Assembly: GCA_001598975.1 (NCBI GenBank)
Contig: BBXU01001931.1
Location: 1 to 38,282 of the forward strand
Reading direction: 5' to 3'
Length of the DNA stretch: 38,282 bases
Source: Parachlorella kessleri
Lineage: Eukaryota; Chlorophyta; Trebouxiophyceae; Chlorellales; Chlorellaceae
The number at the start of each line of letters is the position of its first letter. The stretch's first letter is position 1. The position numbers and the translations under genes were made by a program. The notes below the pieces were generated by a model. It was not told the DNA's origin. It worked only from the letters and a program-made list of their open reading frames with translations, and did no database searches. Positions 9,801 to 18,567 of the stretch are shown one piece after another.

Positions 9801-12726
9801 AGGGCGGGGGCTGTTAGCAGAGGCATGAAAGTAGCAGACCTGGTGCCTGTCACACGCCTTTGCCCGCTACCTAGGGTGGAAGCTAGGCGACACCTGCCAC
9901 CATGCCAGCAGCACTTGGCCCTACCAAGTGCCGCAGCCTAAGCCCGCTCATTGCCAAGAGACGAATAGCAAGCTGCACCTGATCTGCAGCAGCGTGGAGT
10001 ACCGGCACTCTTCAGGGTACTCGCTCGACAGAGGCCAGGGCACCGCCATCATAGCAGCCATCAGCTCTGCACATGACAGGGCTCGCTCTTGTCACTGCCA
10101 GCCGCAAGGGACCAAAGTTTGGCTGAATTTGTGACAGCAGCCACACATTTGGAATCACATGACCAACCTGAAGGTTTCAGTTATACAAAACAGCTTCACC
10201 AATCTGCTGCAGCTGCGCCCAGCTCTCGTCCTCGCCTCTCTCCAATGCAAAGTATAGGGCAACCATAGAGCACCCATAAGAACCCTACCACACAAGTACC
10301 TATACCATGCCCATACCCTATACCATGCCCTCCACTGCCACGTGTATCAACGTCCGTGCTGCCACTCACTGTTGCGAAACGCCTCCTGCTCTCTGCTGTA
10401 CCCCTCCGCCCCCATCAGCCTTCCGCTGCCGCTCGCCGCCAGCAGTGCCTGGCCCTGCCGCTGCTTGCCCTCCCCAGAGCCATCGTCCACCACCTCCCAC
10501 TCCTCCGCCCCAGAGCCGCTTGCGCTGCCGCGCGACTGGGTCGAGGTGGGTGTGCCCACATGGCTGTGGCCCTCCTCGCGCTCTGAACCTGCCCCTGGTT
10601 CTGCTGAACCTGCCGCCTCCACACTGCGGTCCCTGTCGCGCCTGCTGCTGTCCCTGCTGCTGTTGTTGCCAATGCCGCTGCTGCTGTCGCCGCCAGGGGT
10701 CCTTCTCAGGCCCATGGCTGCAGCCAGGCGGCCCATGGGAGAGGTGGCCCTGCTGCCGCCGCTGTGCGAGGGTGGAGGAGAGATGTGGCCAGCGTCGCAT
10801 GAAACATGCCCCGCGTCAGGCACCATGCTAGCCTGGGCATTGACTGTCTCCTGCTGCTTAGGAACTTCAACGGTGCCAGATGCTGCTGCAGGAGCCTCGT
10901 CAACGCCAGCATCCACTGCCAGCCCTTCCCCCTCCCACCCTTCCTCTGTCGCCACGACTGCATCTGGGTCAACCTTGGGGGCAGTATGCGGGCCGCGGCT
11001 GGGTGTTGCTTGCACGTCCTCCTCCTCCTCCCCCAGCTGTGCATCGGCACGTTCTGAGGTGCTAAGACTGCCAACATCACCGCCCACGTCGCCACCCTCT
11101 GGCACTGTGGATGCCCGCAGAGGTTCTGCAGGAGGGTCTGGATGGTTTGGCTCAGGGACTGCGGTCACCTCTGCGCTGCTGCTGGCGCCATCCCCATGAC
11201 CTTCCTTCGGTACTGCTGCTGTGGGCGAGGCTGGTGTCACCGGCTCCTTGTCGTCAGCGTCAGCAGCAGCAGCTGGGCTGGCTGGTGGGTAGTTGGCACG
11301 CTGCTGCGCCAACAAGGCCTACAAGCAGACAGGGAAGATCAGTCTACCGTCACTTCGGGTGCCCTGGGGCCGCTGACAGTTGCTATCACATTGCCAGCCA
11401 AGTTAGGCACGTGGTACATCAACAGCTATCAGCTTCCACGGCTCCCTCCAGCTCAGGAGCAGTGAGATGATCAGTCTCTGCGGCGCTGCAGCCGCATGGG
11501 TCATTAGTCCAGTTGAAGAGATTTTACCAAAGTGTCAAGAACTTGGGCTCACAGGAGGTATTGCTCATTGCAAATCATTGCAATAACATGCCCATATCAC
11601 GACGACCTAAGATCACAGCCACCAGGCCGAGCATCGGCCTCGCACCTGGTACTCCCCCACAAGGTCTGGGTGCTCCAGCAGCGCCATCCACAGTCGGCTG
11701 CGCAACTCCTGGGGAGAGTCCTCATACAATTGAAACCCAACCTGTACATCCACCGGCGCATCCCGCTGCTCCTGCACACGGCCAACAGTGAAGCAGGGGC
11801 ACCGGTCAATATCACTATTTTGTGCATGCTTGGCAGCTTGCGCTGCTCACTGATATGCCTCAGGAATCTTCTCCCGACCATGGGCACCATGTAGACCCCA
11901 GCTTCATGCTCTCATATCAGGTCCGAATGTGATGGTCAGGTGGCCAGGAGGCCGCAGCCGCCCCGACAAACACGGCAGGCTTTAGAAGATGAACAACACG
12001 GCCGCGCATGGGGCAAGCGATAGGTATACCGACTGGGCTGTGCCCATGCCCAGACACACACACCTCCAGCAATGCCGCCATGCGCTGCTGCTCAATTTGG
12101 TGCTGCACCCGCTGCAGGATGGCTTGTATCTGCTTGGGGCCTCGCTGCACCGTCTGCAGTCCGCGCTGAATGCTATTTGCACTCGTCTGCAAACCTGCAA
12201 GGGGCTCCAGGGGTCACTTGCAATCTCAAGCTTGCACAGCCAGGCTTTCCACCTGACAACTTGGCTAGCGCCGAACATTTAAAGGCGCTGCAAGTGCAAC
12301 AGGATGCTGTGCAAAGGCAAAAGTCCCCACAACTGCAAAGGTAACACACCCTACCCACCATGCTGGATGCCTTTGGCGACATTACTCGCGTTGTGTGCGA
12401 TGACCTGTGCCCCACGCCGCCTTAAATCTGCATCAGCCAGCACCTGCAAAACAAAAGGCCTGAACCATCAAGCTGAGAGCAAGCACACACTGGTACAGCT
12501 GGCTCTCAAATACCAGGAGGCACTTCAAGGGCAGCCCAAAGCTTTTTACCTCGGCTGCTGCTTCTGCACTCCTGGCAATTGCGCCACCTACTGTGCTAGC
12601 CACAGCCACCAAGCGCCGACCAAAACCCGACAGTGAGGCCTTCTTCTTTACATCACTTGAGGGCGTCCTTCCCTGTTCCTCCTCTGTATCCTCTCCTTCA
12701 CTGCTGATAAAGTCTGCCAGGTCCAT
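6851..12726 (-). CDS. TBC-domain Rab GTPase-activating protein with a large intra-domain insert
   Basis: Stimulates GTP hydrolysis on a Rab GTPase in membrane traffic; which Rab is unknown. Thirteen exons: 12726-12550, 12443-12359, 12194-12064, 11771-11646, 11318-10370, 10066-9979, 9673-9535, 9226-9152, 8983-8843, 8490-8275, 8004-7871, 7684-7249, 6946-6851. Total 2793 nt, 930 aa, phases consistent. The N-terminus is acidic then helical (1-130). The TBC domain begins at LRSRLWMALLEHPDLV (~157-172). It is interrupted by exon 5 (residues 174-489, acidic/Ser/Ala-rich) and resumes with ISRDIHRTFPEHP (Arg finger R535) and GYCQGMAFVAGLLLFY (Gln finger Q570), then LYLPGLEGLKAEL and ASQWFLTAFSCPFP. 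Both catalytic fingers are present, so it should be active. Intron 8 (9151-8984) is GC-AG. The last exon is less sure: reading through at 7248 would instead stop at 7237. Confidence 0.92.
8984..9151 (-). other. GC-AG intron of the TBC gene
   Basis: The minus-strand donor is TTTCAG|GCAAGTG, following codons for NEEPAFQ. The acceptor is GTTGCAG|ATGTTTTGC. Splicing here joins two conserved TBC blocks in phase 0. Confidence 0.85.
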
Positions 12727-13049
12727 GAGAACCCAGGCGAGCTAAAACAACAAAAACGACATCATACGAGCTGCACGTAGGCCGCTCTGGTGCTACGTGC
12801 CGCTCTCTACTCGCTGATCACGAAACGTGTGCTGAAAACAACAAAGCAGCTGCTCTCGCGGGCTTGCTGCACTCGACCAAGTTCGACAAGGAGTTCCCGC
12901 CCCATGGAACTTGCGCCCTCAGCTACCAGCTCTCGTGCTCCTTTTGCATTGGATCTCAAAGTATTTGGTGCAGGCATGTATGTAAGTGAGTTCTAAGGCT
13001 CATTGCTAGTTTGCTGTTGCTCTCGGCCTTGAACTGTTAGTGCCCGTTC
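12727..13049. promoter_or_regulatory. shared upstream region of the divergent TBC/unknown-gene pair
   Basis: 323 bp lies between two opposite start codons. It presumably holds both promoters and 5' untranslated regions. A 68-codon open frame inside it resembles nothing. I see no specific element. Confidence 0.5.
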
Positions 13050-14355
13050 ATGGCAGCCACGCCTAACCAGCCGGCGGGCAATGGCTCTGCTACTGGCATC
13101 AGTGCAGCAGCTGCTGCCGCAGCAGCAGGGCAGGCTGCGAGTAAGGGAACAGGGTCGGGGCAAGTAGGGAAAGAGCTGGGGGCTGGGATTGCCAAGTGGT
13201 GGCAGAGCCTCACAGCCAGTGCAGCGCCGGTGAAAGGCGAGCTACAGAAGGCTGCCAAAGGCCTCCAGTCAAGGACACAGGGCTGGACGATGCCTTCAAT
13301 GCCAGTAGATGTTAAGGTGCGCTGCAATTGGTGCTGGAAGCACTTGGGCGAGGACGCAAGCTGCTTTTGCACCACACACTCAGCCTTTTGTCACTGCTCA
13401 TTGCACCTTCCCCAGGTTGACTTCCTCCGGCCCACAGCGGAGGCAGTCAAAGAAACTTTCCACAACGTGTGGGTCCAGCTGCCGCCACCCATGCAGCAGG
13501 CAGCGCCTTACGTCGGGGTTGCCATGGGCAGCGGTCTGCTTGTGTTTGCTGTCCAGCAGCAGCGCATCAAGCGGCAGGTAGGGCTCTAAAGCGTAGGCAG
13601 GTAATGCTGCTGTGAACAGCAGGCCTGCACGGCGCGGCCTGGGACATGCCAGCAGAAGAGGCGCTTTAATAGACGAGGCATATATGGGGTGGTCCTAAAC
13701 CTGCTGACGCAGCCAGGTGGATGTATGGACATCATGGATGTGCTGCCAGTACGATGAACCCACGGAGAGCTTCCACCTCGCTGAATAACAGATGATTGCG
13801 AACCTTTGGTCGAGTTGGTGTTTGCCTTGCGTACTACAGCGGAAGAGGACGGAGGAAGTGAGGCTTGAGGTGCAGACCCTGCTGAAGGAGAGGACCACCC
13901 TGCTGCAGCAGATCCGCGACCTTCATGTAGGAGGGAAGGGGCCAGTCTCTGTTGCCTGGCCAACGCATGCCGAAAGGGTGCTTATGTCCCTGCGCTCATG
14001 TCTCTTTGTGTCAGACAAACCGCCAGCTGGCAGCCTTCGGCTGTCCCCTTCACGTGAGACTTATCTTGCTACAGGATAATGCAAGCTCGCATGAGCAGCG
14101 CCCGCCTATAGACGCACACTGCCTCTAGGCGGAGCATATGCACTCTAAGCCCATTACTCACCTCGTGCATTGCAGGATAAGCCCCGTACAGATATGGAGC
14201 TGCGCTTGTCGAAGGCGGTGGCAGAAGCCACCAACGCAGCGGCAGCAGCAGCCGAGGCAGCCGCCCATGCAGCTGTGGCCTGTGTGGTGAGGCGACCACC
14301 ATCTTCCACCCGTCCCACGTCTTCAAACCGTCCCCCGTCTGCTACTGCCAGCTGA
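13050..14355 (+). CDS. unknown protein with one probable membrane segment and a coiled coil
   Basis: I do not recognise this family. Exons 13050-13316, 13416-13577, 13840-13926, 14015-14053 and 14176-14355 join in phase 0 to 244 aa. Residues 1-45 are Ala/Gly-rich. Residues 45-90 look amphipathic (IAKWWQSLTASAAPVKGELQ). Residues ~90-145 hold VDFLRPTAEAVKETFHNVWV, then a hydrophobic stretch APYVGVAMGSGLLVFAV ending in the basic QQQRIKRQRKR, which looks like a membrane anchor. A heptad-like coiled coil follows (EEVRLEVQTLLKERTTLLQQ). The C-terminal third is Ala-rich helix then a Ser/Pro/Thr tail. The 39-nt exon 4 is the weakest call; reading through exon 2 would stop soon after 13577. Possibly an organelle outer-membrane or structural protein, but that is a guess. 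Confidence 0.65.
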
Positions 14356-17300
14356 GAAGCGACGTGGTGTGCCTGTTTGCTGAGTGAGGACAATTTGGCA
14401 ATCTGGAGGTCCTGCAATGCGGAAAAGAGCAGGGATAGAAGCTTGGCTGGGCTTTGAACAGTTGTCCTTGTGTATATTAACTGGCCTCAGCCGGCTTTCA
14501 TCTCAGCCGGCCTATTGTGTGCTCCATGAATTTATGGGCAGAGATAGTTTCATATATTGGTCTGTAGGCTGCTCTTGTGGGAAGTGAGGAACTGGTTAGC
14601 GTCCCTCGTGCCGTGGCATGTTACTGCTGCGTCACTATGTAGGCTGCCTCGCTCCTATATCGTGATTTGCGTCGGCGCAAAAGACAGGCTCTTAATAATT
14701 TTAGCATATGCAGTGCCCGACATGCTGGCTTGATGCCTTAGTCTGCTAAATGCCAAGTCCTTGTTGTCACCTGCATTCCACCCGAAGGTACTAGGTCCGG
14801 AATCTGCGTGACTGGCACATCTGGTTTCAGTGGAATCGATGGAATGCACGTGACAACACATGACACCTGTTCCTCAATGTCCACTGCACTCTCTGAGGCC
14901 CGGTACAACCCAACATGCAACCCCCCCAGTAAACCAGTGGTATCACATGCACTGCAAGGGGCTTCCTTATTTTTCCAGGCTTCTGGCAGCAGATTGAACG
15001 CTAAGACATACAAAAGATCTGTCGACTGAGTTGTAAACTCCCTTGAAACGTCACCACCATGTCACACTGTCGCAGGGAGGCTTGGTGGCTGGTTCACAAC
15101 AATTATACTCAAGCTGTTGTCAGCCGGAGTTTCATACACTCGAAAACCCCTTTCCCAAAAACCCTGCCTTCCCGCTGCAGCCCCGGGTCAAAATGCAAGC
15201 CTCCACCCTAATATAGTCCTTTGGCCGCAGCTCAGGCATCATAACCGCTGCTTGACCTATCCAGGAATGTCCTAGCTCCAGTTTGGTGCAAGGTAAGCGG
15301 TTGGTGTTGGGCAAGGTGAGGCGTCGTGCATTCACGCCATGGGCTATGATGAGTTCTTATTGTCGCCCCAGTCCTAGCGCCCACAGCCAGGGCACCTACT
15401 GTGACGATTGACTAGCCTGTTGGCTGCTGAGCCCCCAAGTTCATTGTGCACATTGGCTGCATGGTCGCTTTGATGATTGCCTATACCCAGCTCATGCTGA
15501 ACTCATGTGAAGATAAACAAGGTTCTTACTCACGTTTTATATACCTGAGCGACCGGCACTGTTTCATGTCGTGCATGCATGCTGCACATTTATTTGAGTG
15601 GAGATGAAGATATCCATAACTATTGGTCCGTGTTTCTGAGTTGCAAAGATGCTGAGAACAAGTTGCCGATCCACTCTTTTGCTTGCCGTAAGCTTGGCGT
15701 TCTGCAGCCAAGTGTCTTGTTGGTATCAACAGAATGCACCTGCGTCTTTCTTCCGCAGGGCCCAGGACGCTGAGCCTTGGGCTGATGGTGCCAAGCTACC
15801 TGTGGTGGTGACCGGGTGAGCTGCAAGGTGGGAGTTTTAGCTGCCCATTGCAAGTGTCTGCATGGCCACATGTGCCTGCTGGGTCTGCAAGGATGAAGCG
15901 AGATAATTGGACTAGAGTTTCTGAGGCTCCACGAGCCCACTGACGACTAAGCTTCTCTTGGCTGTCTGAGCACACCCAGCAGCGCCCAATCTACATGCAT
16001 ATGTTGTGCCATGCTGTCTGAAATACCTCGCCCCTGTGTACGCATGGCTCACATGGTTGGCGCTCACTGGCTAGTGTGTCTGTGTGGGAGTGTGAGCCGT
16101 CCTGCTTCTATAAAGTTGGCCTTCTGGGTTTCCCTCGTCCCAGCGGGCCCGTTCCCAGAAGCAAGAGCCACGAGGCTGCTAGGTGTTATGATCAAGGCAC
16201 CAGCGGCTGTTGACCCGGAGGTCTCGCTATCTCGCCGGCTCTCTGTGCCCAAGTGGGACGATGTCCTCTGGAAATCCCCCCCCTGTACCCCCCCCCCCCC
16301 CTCGTCGTTCAGCTGTCCATATCGTGTCCCCTCCTCAATTCCGGCCAGGGGCTTGAACTGTGAACAAAATTTGCCCTGGCTTGCTGTCAGCCAGACGTCC
16401 TTGGTAGCTGGTTGTGCTGCAGGTGCTGGCCTGTGCCGCACCCTGTTGGCCTCCGCTTGTGATCTCAAGCGCTGCTGGTGATGTAACATCAGCCTACATC
16501 ATCACCAGCACCCGCATACAGCAGGTGGGTCTGCAGGATAGCGTGCTCAAAAGCGTATGTATGGAACGGTCTGCGCTGTTTTTGGGAGACTGGCATCCCT
16601 CCAGGGGAAGTACTGTGGCAGCTTGTCAGCTGCTGCCAACCAGCCCAGCTATGATGACGGTCGAGCGTTGGGTGCTGCACCACCCTTGGCTCAACAAATT
16701 CACATAGCGAGAGTAACAGGGGTGTGTTTCAGTGCCCCCTGCGACCTTGTTCAGCGGGCATGTATAAACATCCATAAATCTTACACCTTTACTCGCCCCC
16801 TGCTGTGGCCTGCGGTCCTGAATGTTTCTTACCTCGCACCTTGCCTGATTGTGCAGGTTGCTGAAGCCACTATTTTCTCCTGGCGCTGGTGGACTATCTG
16901 ACCCTGGTTGACCACAAGCTCAGCTCCCTCGGGCTTACTGCTGCTGCGGCTTACTCAGTCCCTCTCTTCTGGTGAGTAGTTGCTGACATTGTCACAATAG
17001 ATTGAACTTTTACCTGGTGGGATGGCTCCCATCCGCTCTGACGTCTCCCACAATGCACCAGCGCGATGACGACAGCTTTGAGGCTGTTTCTGATGGCCCT
17101 CGGCCCTGATTATACACAACCAAAAAACGACTTCTTCTTCCACTGAGCGCTGCACAGCACCTTGCACCCTTTTTGCCGGCGTGTCCCAGCCAATGCACTG
17201 GCGAGCCTTAGGCTTGGTGTCACATCCCTAGGGTCTAGCCTTGCGGGTCTGGACAGTGTAGGGGAGTGTGCGGTTGCCGAGGAGGAAGTATGCCACTTGG

Positions 17301-18567
17301 GTGTAGTGCCGCGGCGTCGGGCGGGTGCCTGCTCTGCAGTGCACGAACCTACCCGCCGGCGTCGCTGGCTGTGCCGCCCGCCCCAACGGCAGATAGGCAG
17401 GAGGCGCGGCCCCCCTTGGGGGGTCGCTATCCTGACCCGCATGCCACACACGCTGGGGTGGCCCCTCTTGCGGGGACCCCGCACCACGACCTTGGTCGGG
17501 CGGGTCATCCCTTTGCATTGAGGCCGGGGGCGGCCGTTAAAGCCGGCGTGGCACGCATGGCGCGGCCCAGCCGCAGTCTGAGGCACATAGTGATGTTTGT
17601 TAGGGTGTTTGCTGCACGCATGGGTTGGTGTTGTCATGAGGGCCTGGCCGGCTGCCGATGATAGAGGTTTCCGAACAGGGCTTTCTCAGTAAACATTCGC
17701 AGTGCCCGCTCTAGAGCTTTCGCCTCGCCGGGCTTGAGAGCTGTTGCGGCTCCATCCTTCCTTGGATGTCTGATGGCACCAGCCGGTCCTCATGCTGCAC
17801 GCACTCTTGCATTTGCACTTCCTCTCTTGACTTGCATACTTCCTCGCAAGTGGGTCCCGCAACTGTCGATGGTGTTTAAGTAATTTCATCATTTGTCATG
17901 GTCCATGTTGCAGGGCCAGGAATAGGAGTTGCTGGGCTCTCACTGGCTTCCCCTTGGCCTACGTGCACCTGAGTGAGGCTTGGAACACCACTGGAGGCTT
18001 GGAGTGAACCCTTTGGTAATGCCGGTGTGAGGCGCAAGTTGACCATGCCATGGATGGATGCTTAGGAATTTCGGCTGGGGTGCATGCCGGGGGATTGGGA
18101 TGGTGGAATGTCGCAATGACCTGACCGATGTAATCTTTTCCAGGTAGAGACGCCATCACTGTGACAGGCTGATGAGTTCATAACCTCATATCATGAGCCC
18201 TTTGCACGCATGGTTTGCATGGGCGGTTACGAGGCTTTCCATGATGAAATCCAAAGAGTGCAATCACGACGGTCTTCTTAATGGCTCTATTGAGCCTGGC
18301 AGACAACACTCTCAACAGGTTATTTTTTCCTGAGAAAGCCTCTGTGAGCTTTGCTTGGCACTCCCACGTTGCACGACATGTACAAAGCTCATGTGCCTTC
18401 TTGTCACGTGCATTCCGATCTCAAACCTCATTGATATATATTCAGCACAATGGAGCAATCAGCACAATGGACCAAAAATGACAAGCAAGCCTTGAAGGGA
18501 TGGACCTCAAGGCAGTAGCAGAGTGCAGCCCATATCATGCTCACACTACTTGCCACATTTACTAATA
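14356..18567. other. 4.2-kb convergent spacer with weak coding-like islands, no firm gene
   Basis: Lies between the stops of two convergent genes. Minus strand, 15140-14740: a frame reading VYETPADNSLSIIVVNQPP, one in-frame TGA, then about 90 open codons (including NLLPEAWKNKEAPCSACDTT); it looks protein-like but broken. Plus strand: exon-like segments at about 15757-15818 (AQDAEPWADGAKLPVVVTG), 16414-16524 (ends DVTSAYIITSTRIQQ) and 16859-16900, plus open frames at 16885-16972 and 16996-17109 (ending QRDDDSFEAVSDGPRP). I could not join all of these in one consistent phase. They may be an unresolved gene or remnants. A GC-rich block occupies 17160-17640. The rest (17640-18567) shows nothing recognisable. 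Confidence 0.4.
16288..16301. repeat. homopolymer C tract (14 C)
   Basis: A run of 14 C in the convergent spacer. Similar tracts are at 12-24 (13 C) and 2568-2581 (14 G), the latter two in NADK introns. Such runs are prone to length error in assemblies. Confidence 0.8.

Noticed and set aside
10309..10339. Tandem copy of CTATACCATGCCC in a TBC intron
   Set aside because: Only two short copies of simple sequence; no sign of function.
10342..11199. 285-codon plus-strand open frame
   Set aside because: It is antisense to exon 5 of the TBC gene. The minus strand joins in phase with conserved TBC blocks on both sides; the plus frame is Ser/Pro/Cys low complexity with no family features.
12790..12996. 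68-codon open frame between the TBC and unknown genes
   Set aside because: Lies within a 323-bp divergent upstream region. Arg/Ser-rich without recognisable features.
17110..17637. 175-codon minus-strand Arg/Pro-rich frame
   Set aside because: Lies in a very GC-rich block where most frames on both strands are open. It has no motif, splice structure or family resemblance.
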